From positions 1-40,796 of IMG/VR virus record IMGVR_UViG_3300023181_000019: a stretch of DNA of 40,796 bases; one strand, 5' to 3'. The notes beneath the pieces were generated by a model. The model saw nothing but the letters and a program-made list of their open reading frames with translations. It was not told the origin of the DNA and did not search any database. Below, piece after piece: positions 9,379-17,024 of the stretch. This stretch comes from a virus. Every line of letters starts with the position of its first letter. The stretch's first letter is position 1. A program made the position numbers and the translations under genes.

Positions 9379-9393
9379 TGTCTTTTATTGCTT

Positions 9394-9639
9394 TTATTCT
9401 TTTACTCGTTCAGCTAAACCCTGCTTAATCAAAGCTTCTGCTTTAATTTTATGAGGCGAATATACTTTACCTTCTTTTTGGTAAACGGTATCTTTCAACA
9501 ATTTTACTTTAACACGTTCAGTATATTTGATTACTGTTTTTTTTTCTGCATTTTCAGAAATCATCGCCTTTGCATCGAACGTAGTTCCTTGTGCGTTTTG
9601 GTCTTCGGCTAATTTTTTAGCCTTTTCTTTATCTGCCAT
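9394..9639 (-). CDS. Small capsid-associated protein (hypothetical)
   Basis: 81 aa. A charged N-terminus (MADKEKAKKLAEDQNAQGT) is followed by a compact beta-like unit ending in KAEALIKQGLAERVKE. Short proteins with a 'K-A-LI-GLAE' tail often follow capsid genes in phages, so a decoration, head-stabilising or connector role is possible. It lies 10 nt after the capsid stop and clearly belongs to the head operon. Confidence 0.7.
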   Translation of the reverse strand: MADKEKAKKLAEDQNAQGTTFDAKAMISENAEKKTVIKYTERVKVKLLKDTVYQKEGKVYSPHKIKAEALIKQGLAERVKE

Positions 9640-9649
9640 ATTTTAAATA

Positions 9650-10906
9650 TTAAGGTATTACAGGTTCAGCAACTACCAAATCATCCTGAATGTCTGAAAT
9701 GTCTCCATAAAGGATAGATCCAGCATCCGAGCCTTTGATATAAGTTCCTAAGAAAGCTTCAAGTTTTCTTGATACCAAGTTTTTAGAGAAATCATCGTTC
9801 TCATAACCTTCATCGTACATGATGTTTTCAGCAAAAACAACATTGAATTTCTTCAAGTCTCCTACTACGATAGCATCATCAGCGATTTTGTTAGAAAACT
9901 TAACATTTACCGCACCAACTCTTGTTCCATCAGGAGACACGAAAGGCGCAACAATATAACGGTTTTCCAAATCTTTGATTCCTGCCATTTTCGCCATCCA
10001 AACAGTATTCAAGACAGCGGTAATTTGACCTTTAAAGTTAGACAATCTAACTCTTGTTGCCATTGCCATAATAACGTCATAGATGTTTGGTGCCTGGTAA
10101 TATCCAGCAAGTCCAGCAGGAACGATAAAAGCAGAAGCCAATTCTTCCAAACCTGCAAGATTATTTCCTGTGCCGTCTCCTTCCAAAATTTGATCGTCTA
10201 TTTTTTGCTCAACCAACTCTCTTGCATGTTCTTGGAAATCCTGAACAATTGCGGGAGCGTGCATCATCAGACGTTTTGTAAACTTCCAACGTACGGCAAC
10301 CTCTTTGATTGCGTGTTTAGTTGAAGTCCATTCTGCATCTGCCAATGGTTTCAATGCGCCTTCAGCAATAAAGGCCGCATCTCCTTCTTCGTTTACACGG
10401 TCAGAAGTCCAAATGTTCTCCGTTCCTGGCTGTGTCTTAACAGTTACTAAAGGCAACATGATGTTGTCAGGTTTTGGAACGTGACCAATTTCAGTATCGA
10501 TGTAATTACCGAACAATGGGGAGAAACCTCCCGCAACGTTTGGCGTAACATTCGCAGTAGTCATTAAGGCGGCTACTTTAATTACAGTCGAAGCACCATA
10601 ATGCTTGTCTGTTTCCGTGAATTTTTCAATATTCTTTTCAACGAAAGTAACAAACGTTCCTTTTTCAGCTTCGGCTTTCCCGTCTGCTTTTTCTAGCAAC
10701 TTGTTGTAGTCGTCCTTTAATTCCAAAAGCTGTTTAGCAATCTTTTCGAATTCGTTTTTTTGCTCGTCTTTCAAAGCATTAACTGCTTTTTCAATTTCGG
10801 CTTTTGTTGATTTTTCTTCAAAATCTCTTTTAGCCACTGTGTAAGCTTCCGCTTCTTCAGCCGTCATTTTATCAATTTCAGCCTGACTTTTGTACTTGAA
10901 ATCCAT
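9650..10906 (-). CDS. Major capsid protein, HK97 fold
   Basis: 418 aa. Residues 1-~85 are a Lys/Glu-rich coiled coil (EIEKAVNALKDEQKNEFEKI), as in the scaffolding delta domain of HK97-type capsids that the prohead protease removes. The body begins near TFVTFVEKNIEKF and contains TANVTPNVAGGFSPLFGNYI and an alternating beta/helix pattern typical of the family. The adjacent upstream protease and portal genes strengthen the call. Length is normal for a capsid precursor. Confidence 0.92.
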   Translation of the reverse strand: MDFKYKSQAEIDKMTAEEAEAYTVAKRDFEEKSTKAEIEKAVNALKDEQKNEFEKIAKQLLELKDDYNKLLEKADGKAEAEKGTFVTFVEKNIEKFTETDKHYGASTVIKVAALMTTANVTPNVAGGFSPLFGNYIDTEIGHVPKPDNIMLPLVTVKTQPGTENIWTSDRVNEEGDAAFIAEGALKPLADAEWTSTKHAIKEVAVRWKFTKRLMMHAPAIVQDFQEHARELVEQKIDDQILEGDGTGNNLAGLEELASAFIVPAGLAGYYQAPNIYDVIMAMATRVRLSNFKGQITAVLNTVWMAKMAGIKDLENRYIVAPFVSPDGTRVGAVNVKFSNKIADDAIVVGDLKKFNVVFAENIMYDEGYENDDFSKNLVSRKLEAFLGTYIKGSDAGSILYGDISDIQDDLVVAEPVIP

Positions 10907-10925
10907 CTGTTTTAGATTTTAATTG

Positions 10926-11720
10926 TTAAATAATTCTTCTTCTAGGTGTTGGAGTGACTTCAGTCGGCTCTTCTTTTGAAAGTGATTCTTCATCGGCTTT
11001 CATATTGTTTTCTAATGTTGGAGTTATCGTATTGCTACCCATAACTACCGCACTCCCTTCTACTAATTTCGCTTCTGTAACCGCCCAAAAATAACCCGCT
11101 TCATCTGCCCTTTCACTATTGGCTATTTCTTTGTAATACTTTTGCCAATTCTCGTAATACTGACCTGATCCGCTATCGTTTATACACAAGTACATTTTAA
11201 CGTATCTCATACCAACTGAATGATTCAATACATAACCGTCACGATATTGTTTAAACATAAACTCATTTCGGTTCTTGCCAATAGTTGCATCAAAAATAAG
11301 AGCTTCCGTTTTTCCGTTCATTGAAAGCCCTAACTGCTTCCAAGTATAATTCTGAACAAACGCATCTACCTCACTTGTGATGATCTTGTCGAACTTCATC
11401 TGATGCTCCTGCAGAAGATAAACAGTCTTTGTTTCCGTCAATGTTTTCCCCCATAATCCCGGAATGTGAACATCACCATGACTGTCTAGCCAATTGGTAG
11501 TGTTTATTACAAGTTTCGTTTTTAACGAACTTATATCTTCGTTTACAGGCTTATTGTTGATTGCCTTATATGAATCTTCATCTGTTAAAGAAAAATCTTT
11601 AGTGTAGCTGAAAGAATCAGCCTCTTTTACACTGTATTTTTTTTCCGCAATAAGTTCTTTTTCATTCTTGATAAGGAAATCAAACAAATCTGATTTTTCT
11701 GCAAACTGTGGTATTTTCAT
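10926..11720 (-). CDS. Prohead protease, HK97 family-like
   Basis: 264 aa. Features consistent with the prohead maturation protease are NTTNWLDSHGDVHIPGLW (N-terminal strand), a histidine in VYLLQEHQMKF, a serine in VLNHSVGMRY (the catalytic His/Ser pair of this fold) and LVEGSAVVMGSNTITP. It lies between portal and capsid, the standard position, and cleaves the capsid scaffold segment. The start overlaps the stop of an upstream 38-aa gene by ATGA. Confidence 0.85.
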   Translation of the reverse strand: MKIPQFAEKSDLFDFLIKNEKELIAEKKYSVKEADSFSYTKDFSLTDEDSYKAINNKPVNEDISSLKTKLVINTTNWLDSHGDVHIPGLWGKTLTETKTVYLLQEHQMKFDKIITSEVDAFVQNYTWKQLGLSMNGKTEALIFDATIGKNRNEFMFKQYRDGYVLNHSVGMRYVKMYLCINDSGSGQYYENWQKYYKEIANSERADEAGYFWAVTEAKLVEGSAVVMGSNTITPTLENNMKADEESLSKEEPTEVTPTPRRRII

Positions 11721-11833
11721 TTGTTTACTTTATTATCGTTAACCAAAGCTTCTTTCTTCTTCTCTAAATCCTTTTTCAGTTCGGGAGAAATATCTTTATT
11801 GGTCAACAGCTTATTAATTTCTTCAACTTTCAT
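11717..11833 (-). CDS. 38-aa protein between portal and protease
   Basis: The ORF MKVEEINKLLTNKDISPELK continues to a Lys-rich end, 38 aa in all. The ATG is two bases past the portal stop (11836), and its TGA overlaps the protease ATG as ATGA, a spacing that argues for a real, translationally coupled gene. It is predicted to be helical. The function is unknown; it may be a small head-assembly factor. Confidence 0.65.
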   Translation of the reverse strand: MKVEEINKLLTNKDISPELKKDLEKKKEALVNDNKVNK

Positions 11834-11835
11834 AG

Positions 11836-13062
11836 CTACGTGTTTAATATTGATTTAACCATTTCATTTGCTTCACTTTCATTTATACCACCTAAATCTT
11901 TTGCTTTTTGGATATTGTCTAATTGCAATCCTACCCTTTCTGCTCTTTCTTTTTCGAACACCTGGTTAAACATCAAATGCCCCCAGCTCATTCTAATATC
12001 TTGCAAACCGTACTGGCTTTCGAACCAATCTGTTAGCATCTGACCTTTTGGAGACATGCAATATTCTACCAATCTTGCCATTGCCTTTTCTTGATTCTCA
12101 TAAGTAGAGCCTCTTAAATTGGCTTCCAAAATATCACGTGGAATATTAAACATAGTTCCGAACATGAAATAATCATTGTAAAAGCTTTCATCAATCTTAA
12201 GATTTCCGATATTCTCAACAAATCTTTTAATGTCAATCATTGATTTGATTGCGTGGACTTGTTTTGGACCTCTTACTTTTGTCTCAATGTCTAGCTGTTC
12301 TGGTCCTGTCATGGGTATTTCAGTAACATCTTTTGGATCAGATTGCCCTGCAACTAAAAACTTCTGTGCAAATTCTAGATTAATAGCTTTTGCGTCTAAA
12401 GCTAATTCACTATTTCTTATTACCTTATACAAAGCATCTATTCTGCTATAGCCGTTTAAAGGGTTGTCAGTACCCGCATTTGTAAGATCATAGAAAGGAA
12501 CAATCTCATTTAATGAAATAAGCTTTGTCTGTCCGTTTTCAAATCTATATGTAATATTACTTTTAAGAACTTCCTTGTAACTTCCTCCTGAAAGGAATAT
12601 AGCTTTTAACTTGCTTATAACTGTTGAATCCCAAACGATATTGACAGGATTAAGCCATTGTATTGAATTTCTATCGCTTATCACTTTTGAATCATTAGGA
12701 TTATAAAGATAAGCTACTCCGAAGATATTTAGCCAAAATTTATAATCCCATAAAAACTGTGTCCAACTCTGCGTTATGTTTGGCTTTTTTGAAAGCGAGT
12801 ATAGAAAATCCCTTTCTTTTATCTTATCGTCTTTATACTTGTTAATTTTCCCTAGAGAAAAAATATCACAATCCAAAGAAATAACTTTCAATAACGCAGG
12901 ACTATTTGTAACAACTCTTAATTTTTCATTGTCCGGAATTACTTTTCCTAAAGCTGTGCTAGAACTGAACATCGTGTAAAATATATTACCCGCATTGTCC
13001 TGTTCAATTTTTAACGGTTCTCTTTGATTGCCGCCAAACCCAAAGCTGAAATGAAAACTCAT
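11836..13062 (-). CDS. Portal protein
   Basis: 408 aa. The middle reads like HK97-type portals: a Trp-rich block (WTQFLWDYKFWLNIFGVAYL), then NPLNGYSRIDALYKVIRNSE (the 'G-S-l-a' region before the crown), then MFNIPRDILEANLRGSTYEN and NQEKAMARLVEYCMSP, the usual 'ip-lLg-stysN-e-a' segment. It forms the dodecameric ring for DNA entry and exit. Length is within the normal range. Neighbours are terminase upstream and protease downstream. Confidence 0.9.
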   Translation of the reverse strand: MSFHFSFGFGGNQREPLKIEQDNAGNIFYTMFSSSTALGKVIPDNEKLRVVTNSPALLKVISLDCDIFSLGKINKYKDDKIKERDFLYSLSKKPNITQSWTQFLWDYKFWLNIFGVAYLYNPNDSKVISDRNSIQWLNPVNIVWDSTVISKLKAIFLSGGSYKEVLKSNITYRFENGQTKLISLNEIVPFYDLTNAGTDNPLNGYSRIDALYKVIRNSELALDAKAINLEFAQKFLVAGQSDPKDVTEIPMTGPEQLDIETKVRGPKQVHAIKSMIDIKRFVENIGNLKIDESFYNDYFMFGTMFNIPRDILEANLRGSTYENQEKAMARLVEYCMSPKGQMLTDWFESQYGLQDIRMSWGHLMFNQVFEKERAERVGLQLDNIQKAKDLGGINESEANEMVKSILNT

Positions 13063-13074
13063 TAATTATAAACG

Positions 13075-13111
13075 TAAAAAATCGCTGTCCTCAATGAAGA
13101 AGATAGCGATT
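13075..13111 (-). terminator. Terminator-like hairpin ahead of portal gene (attenuator candidate)
   Basis: A 7-bp stem AATCGCT/AGCGATT (13080-13086 and 13105-13111) is followed on the minus strand by six U, only 13 nt before the portal ATG. A TATATTTG box lies 50 nt upstream of the stem. The layout resembles promoter-attenuator-gene. It could also simply separate the terminase unit from the portal unit. Confidence 0.6.
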
Positions 13112-13160
13112 CGTTAATATTTTTCTCAAATCCTTGTTTCACAACAATAATTTATTTTAG

Positions 13161-13168
13161 CAAATATA
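13161..13168 (-). promoter_or_regulatory. Candidate promoter -7 box for portal operon
   Basis: CAAATATA on the plus strand gives TATATTTG on the minus strand, an exact match to the Bacteroidetes -7 consensus TAnnTTTG. No TTG is present at the normal -33 distance, so strength is uncertain. It is located between the 75-aa gene and the portal attenuator hairpin. Confidence 0.45.
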
Positions 13169-13187
13169 TGTAAATTTAATTTAGGTT

Positions 13188-13415
13188 TTACATTTTTTTT
13201 ATACTTATCATTTTGCCTGCTGTAGAAACAACATCTTGGCCTATAGAAAAAATAATATTTTCCCAATCTTGTTTTAATTGGTTTTCGTCTGCATCCCAAA
13301 ATATATTTTCATTAGGAGCACATAAAAATATACCATCCCTTACTTTTTCAATTGAAACTATAAGTTCCAAATTTACTAATACGTTTTTTTCGTTTACACT
13401 TTGAATAAATTTCAT
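13188..13415 (-). CDS. 75-aa hypothetical protein
   Basis: MKFIQSVNEKNVLVNLELIV opens a small beta-rich protein. It lies between large terminase and portal and has its own upstream spacer with palindrome and repeats. No family is recognised. The A-rich region before the ATG is a good start signal. Confidence 0.65.
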   Translation of the reverse strand: MKFIQSVNEKNVLVNLELIVSIEKVRDGIFLCAPNENIFWDADENQLKQDWENIIFSIGQDVVSTAGKMISIKKM

Positions 13416-13430
13416 AATTATTATTTTTTA

Positions 13431-13498
13431 ATTGTTTGAATTTTGCAATAAACTATAGTTTATTACCGTGTTTATAATTTAATATTGTTTGAATATTG
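13431..13498. promoter_or_regulatory. Palindrome flanked by direct repeats (operator candidate)
   Basis: A perfect 18-bp palindrome AATAAACTATAGTTTATT (13447-13464) lies between two copies of ATTGTTTGAATTTTG / ATTGTTTGAATATTG (13431-13445 and 13484-13498, one mismatch). The cluster fills the gap between large terminase and the 75-aa gene. Dyad plus flanking repeats suggests a regulator binding site, but no cognate protein is known. Confidence 0.45.
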
Positions 13499-13501
13499 TA
13501 A

Positions 13502-14953
13502 TTATATGTTTTTAATCAATCCTTCTTTTCTCCAGAACTCTGCTCCGTAACGGGCGGGATCCATAAGGTGGTTATCCGTATCTTCAGGTTCTTCCAAAAC
13601 AATTCCGTAACGGTCAACCTTTCTCGAATAGTTTTCCTGCTCGTATTTTAAATTTGCACTTGTTGAAGTATAATAAACATTCAAAGAGTTAAGCAAATCA
13701 ATTCCATCTATAACAGATCCTGCGCCTTTTGTTGCTGCAATAGCGTATTCAAATCCTGCACGCCTTAAAGCCAATATCTTCAACGGCCTGTTGCTATCGC
13801 ATACTATTACTTTTTCAGGATTAATACCCATCTTTCTGAACTTCCACATTATCAATCCTTCCTCTGTATTGTCAATCTGCAACAATTCAGTAGCGGTTAG
13901 TTTTTCCCTTATCTTGTTTTCGCTATCGTAGTTCATTTCGTGAAGGTACAACCCGCCGTCGTAATACTTCATGTGAAGTACTCCCATTGGGTCAACTGCT
14001 CCCCAATCCACCGTGTACAAATCCGGTGCTTTAATTGCATTGAAAACGTCTAACGGTATTTCAGTCCAATGGAATATTCTGTTAGGGCGTTCGGCTTTCT
14101 CTCCAAGTCCGTAAACCTGCCATTTGTATTCAGATGCAGTATTTATGGATTCGTTTAATTTGCATCGTGTAAGCTCATTTAAATGCTTTGATGAAAATTC
14201 TTTTGGATTTGATTCAATATCATATGTCTTTGCTTCTTCTTCTTTCAATAGTTTTGAAACAACAATATAGCATAGTTTTACTGGCTGATATGAAAGTATT
14301 TTCTTTTTAGCTTCTACAGGACAAAAAGGATTGTCTTTAAATGTAGAATGAATTGTGATTGTTCTAGGATGTTTTTCTATATCATCTATCCAAGTATCTT
14401 TTTTTGGATTAGAATCTATAAAAACAAAATCCGAAGTTCTTTGATCAACTTGGTCGAAAGTGTCTTTAGATATTTTGTATGGCTCATTAAACCAAGAACA
14501 ATCTTGAGTAAGTCCGTGTACTGTTTCTTCATCATCCGTACCGTGTATTTCGAAAGTTGAATCTGTATCGTAGGTAAAAATACTTTCGGTCTTGTTGAAG
14601 TTTTGACCTACTTTATAACGCCCTGTTTTCTTTAGCCTTTTTAACGTATCATTTAAAACAGTTTTTTTGCAATCAGTCTTAGTGTCTCTCCAAACAGTCA
14701 TACGTTTATTCTTGTATGCTCTAGCGTACGTATCAAACACATCAATCAATGAAACTGTCTTTGAACTTCTTGAAGATCCTTTATTGTTTATGTATCTATA
14801 ATATTTACCAGAACCTGGATGATTAATTGTAGTACCATCACCACACCAATTGCAACTAATGTTTTTTACTAATCCTGACCCATCACAAACATCACACTTT
14901 TTAAGTGTTGCGTTCCAATTTTTCTCATAAACTATAGTGGCTTCGAATTCCAT
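13502..14953 (-). CDS. terL: Terminase large subunit with inserted zinc knuckle
   Basis: 483 aa. It is the ATPase/nuclease motor for DNA packaging. The P-loop is GSSRSSKT (residues 59-66), a Walker-B-like stretch is CSWFNEPY, and RuvC-like nuclease acids lie in YTVDWGAVDP, VIVCDSNRPL and DTDNHLMDPARYG. Between the N-terminal FEATIVYEKN segment and the P-loop lies an insertion with C20-x2-C23-x-G-x-G and C34-x2-C37-G-x-G, like a DnaJ-type zinc knuckle. The start is two bases after the small-subunit stop. Confidence 0.93.
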   Translation of the reverse strand: MEFEATIVYEKNWNATLKKCDVCDGSGLVKNISCNWCGDGTTINHPGSGKYYRYINNKGSSRSSKTVSLIDVFDTYARAYKNKRMTVWRDTKTDCKKTVLNDTLKRLKKTGRYKVGQNFNKTESIFTYDTDSTFEIHGTDDEETVHGLTQDCSWFNEPYKISKDTFDQVDQRTSDFVFIDSNPKKDTWIDDIEKHPRTITIHSTFKDNPFCPVEAKKKILSYQPVKLCYIVVSKLLKEEEAKTYDIESNPKEFSSKHLNELTRCKLNESINTASEYKWQVYGLGEKAERPNRIFHWTEIPLDVFNAIKAPDLYTVDWGAVDPMGVLHMKYYDGGLYLHEMNYDSENKIREKLTATELLQIDNTEEGLIMWKFRKMGINPEKVIVCDSNRPLKILALRRAGFEYAIAATKGAGSVIDGIDLLNSLNVYYTSTSANLKYEQENYSRKVDRYGIVLEEPEDTDNHLMDPARYGAEFWRKEGLIKNI

Positions 14954-14955
14954 TT

Positions 14956-15441
14956 TTAATCTTCTTCCTCTTCTGGTTTTCTGATCGTTACTTTCAATTC
15001 GGTTGGAGTTGTTTTTAGTTCTCCCGATATTTCCTGTTGAATTTTATCCCCGTATTTTTTAGGGTTCATTTTTCCTATCATCCATCTTCTTGCATCGTAG
15101 CGAAGTCTGCTTCTTTGTATGTGTTCGTGATTTACTTTTTCTATCACTATTCCGTCCATGTCAATTTCTTCAACATCGTTTGTTCCGTCATCGACAATTT
15201 CAAGTATTTCCTCAAACAAATTATCTGCTCTTTCCTCGCATGCGCGTGCGTATCGTTTCGTTTTCTCTTTAGCTTCTTCTGTAAGATTACCTTCTTCGTC
15301 TTTTTCTTCTAGCCATTTATAAAAAGTAGAAGAACTAGGCATGTCGTAAATTGCTAGTACTTTTCTCAAAGGACTTCCGTTTTCAATTTCTGAAATGATA
15401 AGATTAAATTTTTCGTCCTTTTCTTCTTGACTGTAAGCCAT
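14956..15441 (-). CDS. terS: Terminase small subunit
   Basis: 161 aa. An N-terminal helix-turn-helix-like region (PLRKVLAIYDMPSSSTFYKW) recognises phage DNA. A charged middle region and RLRYDARRWMIGKMNPKKYG near residues 112-131 are typical of small terminase subunits, and the C-terminus is acidic. It forms a ring that delivers DNA to the large subunit, encoded directly downstream. Confidence 0.9.
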   Translation of the reverse strand: MAYSQEEKDEKFNLIISEIENGSPLRKVLAIYDMPSSSTFYKWLEEKDEEGNLTEEAKEKTKRYARACEERADNLFEEILEIVDDGTNDVEEIDMDGIVIEKVNHEHIQRSRLRYDARRWMIGKMNPKKYGDKIQQEISGELKTTPTELKVTIRKPEEEED

Positions 15442-15447
15442 AATAAA

Positions 15448-15705
15448 CTATTTACATTGGTATCTATACATATTTCCGTTTCCATCGCTTCTTAAAGCTT
15501 TATCCCCTGTGCATTTTGATTCGTCAGCGGGTTGATCGTAAAGAAACTGTATGCTGTTGTTATAAACTTCTTTTCTGCAGTTGCAGGTGTCGTTATCTGA
15601 AGAACATGATAAAATAAATACTAGGATTACAATAGCTAGAAATAGCCAAAGTGTGTTTTTTATTTTTCTTTCTCTTTTGTATCTTCTTTGAATAGTATTA
15701 TTCAT
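15448..15705 (-). CDS. Small phage-encoded lipoprotein
   Basis: 85 aa from the ATG at 15703-15705, which follows CACAATAAA. A basic N-terminus (RRYKRERKIK) precedes a hydrophobic helix (LWLFLAIVILVFILSC) ending in a lipobox with Cys34, then a short Cys-rich domain (SSDNDTCNCRKE). This is the form of an SPII lipoprotein with an unusually long n-region. Short phage lipoproteins often block superinfection at the outer membrane; here that is only a possibility. It precedes small terminase by 6 nt. Confidence 0.75.
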   Translation of the reverse strand: MNNTIQRRYKRERKIKNTLWLFLAIVILVFILSCSSDNDTCNCRKEVYNNSIQFLYDQPADESKCTGDKALRSDGNGNMYRYQCK

Positions 15706-15716
15706 TTTATTGTGTT

Positions 15717-16016
15717 TTAGCAAAAATTAGCGATGTTTTTTGTAATTATATAGTGAGATTTACATGGCATCTGAAAATTGCCAACACTTGGCGTAAATGA
15801 TATTTTATCATTAGGTTCTTTTATAAGTTTCCATCCTAAATCCTGTCCATCAATAATACAATCTATTGGAAGGATAGTTTTTCCACCACAACCACATAAA
15901 CAATTATGTACAGTTACGCCATATTTCTCTGAAATATAAATAATCTTTTCTTTTCTTTCTTCAGGAATAAACTCGACATATTCAAAGGTTATTTCTACTT
16001 TTTGTAATGTTTTCAT
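15717..16016 (-). CDS. DUF6527-like zinc-binding protein
   Basis: 99 aa from the ATG at 16014-16016. Conserved-looking features are CLCGCGG (residues ~41-47), a Trp in LGWKLIKE, FTPSVGNFQMPCKSHYII and a final Cys; together these match my memory of DUF6527, a small Cys/His protein found with bacterial ubiquitin-like systems and in phages. The zinc binding is inferred. It is the first gene after the 16054-16080 terminator and a TATATTTG box. Confidence 0.7.
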   Translation of the reverse strand: MKTLQKVEITFEYVEFIPEERKEKIIYISEKYGVTVHNCLCGCGGKTILPIDCIIDGQDLGWKLIKEPNDKISFTPSVGNFQMPCKSHYIITKNIANFC

Positions 16017-16019
16017 AAG

Positions 16020-16027
16020 CAAATATA
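16020..16027 (-). promoter_or_regulatory. Candidate late promoter -7 box
   Basis: TATATTTG on the minus strand, immediately downstream of an intrinsic terminator and 3 nt before the ATG of the DUF6527-like gene. The nearest TTG is too far (27 nt) for a standard -33 element. If used, the transcript would be nearly leaderless and would start the packaging/head operon. Confidence 0.4.
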
Positions 16028-16053
16028 GTTAATTATTTTTAATTTAATGTAAT

Positions 16054-16080
16054 ACAAAAAAGCGGGAACGACCCCGCTTT
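16054..16080 (-). terminator. Intrinsic terminator between early and late regions
   Basis: A perfect 8-bp stem AAAGCGGG/CCCGCTTT (16059-16066 and 16073-16080) is followed by six U on the minus strand. It closes the accessory-gene unit before the packaging genes. Confidence 0.9.
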
Positions 16081-16094
16081 GATGATCGTAAAAT

Positions 16095-16193
16095 TCATAC
16101 CGGATTTAAAAATTGTTTTAACTTCTCGGTGGGTGTTTTTTTTATCTTAATTTCATAATATATCTTTTTAGAGTTAATAATAATTGTTTTCAC
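16095..16193 (-). CDS. 32-aa ORF between two terminators (GTG start)
   Basis: GTG at 16191-16193 opens MKTIIINSKKIYYEIKIKKT and continues to TPTEKLKQFLNPV. Composition is coding-like and the ORF fills the gap between two hairpins. No ribosome-binding signal is obvious and the start is not ATG, so the call is tentative. The remainder of 16082-16231 holds only the two hairpins. Confidence 0.35.
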   Translation of the reverse strand: MKTIIINSKKIYYEIKIKKTPTEKLKQFLNPV

Positions 16194-16196
16194 CCG

Positions 16197-16223
16197 AAAA
16201 CCCCGCTTATTTCTAAGCAGGGT
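16197..16223 (-). terminator. Hairpin after 68-aa gene, weak terminator
   Basis: A 10-bp stem (16200-16209 with 16214-16223, one G-U pair) with a 4-nt loop starts 8 nt past the stop of the upstream gene. The U tract on the minus strand is only four, so termination may be partial. Confidence 0.6.
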
Positions 16224-16231
16224 GTTTGTTT

Positions 16232-16438
16232 TTAGTTATCGTACCAACTTACTGTAAGCTTTTCGTCTTTGAATAAATGGAAATCTTTCATTCCCATGTC
16301 AGGAGTTATTACTACCTTCATAAACGCATCTCCTTTTGATGTTTGTGTAGGAATGGCATAAGTGCCTGGCTCTACTTTTTCAACACTTCCAAACTTCTTG
16401 ATTAGGAACTGTTTTGCTTCCTCTAATTCTGCTAACAT
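16232..16438 (-). CDS. 68-aa hypothetical protein
   Basis: MLAELEEAKQFLIKKFGSVE is followed by a beta-rich half (GTYAIPTQTSKGDAFMKVVI). It is the last gene before the paired terminators. No family is recognised; composition and spacing look genuine. Confidence 0.65.
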   Translation of the reverse strand: MLAELEEAKQFLIKKFGSVEKVEPGTYAIPTQTSKGDAFMKVVITPDMGMKDFHLFKDEKLTVSWYDN

Positions 16439-16459
16439 ATTTTTACTTATTTTAAGTTA

Positions 16460-16603
16460 CTATTCGTTTTTAAGTGTTATTCCGTAATCTCTTTTTAATA
16501 TTTTAATCACATTCTTTTTATTTAATGAAGAAATATAAATGCAATTTTCTTTTTTTGTAATCTTTTTTTCAGCAGATATATTCCCATTCCATAATCTATC
16601 CAT
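16460..16603 (-). CDS. 47-aa basic protein
   Basis: MDRLWNGNISAEKKITKKEN opens a lysine-rich 47-aa ORF. The start overlaps the stop of the upstream gene by 8 nt, a coupling typical of this operon. Function is unknown. Confidence 0.6.
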   Translation of the reverse strand: MDRLWNGNISAEKKITKKENCIYISSLNKKNVIKILKRDYGITLKNE

Positions 16604-17024
16604 TTATAGTTTTAACTGCGTTTTCTGTGAGGGTTAAGCCTTGTTTTACGAGGTCTTCTATTTTTGTTAAAACAAAAGTGTTTTTTCCGTCATAATATTT
16701 AGGATTAGGCTTGTCAAAATATATATAATCGTAATTTTTATTGTAAATAGATTTATTTATTTCTTCAAATGTCCAACCTTCAAATAAAACATTTTTTTCT
16801 GCATCTAAAAACTGCTGATTATACCAATCGTCATGAAGTGGATCCTCTAACGGAACTTCATTTTCATCACAAACAATAAACATCGATAGCTTTAAAGGCT
16901 GTGATAGGAATTTAGCGTAGTTTTCAATTCGAGTCCCAAAAACGGAATCTCTTGACTCAAAACTTCTGTCGCGACAAAGTTCCAATACGTAATCCAAAAG
17001 CGGAATTAGTTTTTGTGTCTTCAT
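16596..17024 (-). CDS. 142-aa hypothetical protein
   Basis: It starts MKTQKLIPLLDYVLELCRDR. The middle is acidic and aromatic (EDPLHDDWYNQQFLDAEKNV) and resembles small accessory proteins common in Flavobacterium phages. There is no membrane helix or signal. It shares one base with the upstream stop at 17024. Confidence 0.7.
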   Translation of the reverse strand: MKTQKLIPLLDYVLELCRDRSFESRDSVFGTRIENYAKFLSQPLKLSMFIVCDENEVPLEDPLHDDWYNQQFLDAEKNVLFEGWTFEEINKSIYNKNYDYIYFDKPNPKYYDGKNTFVLTKIEDLVKQGLTLTENAVKTING

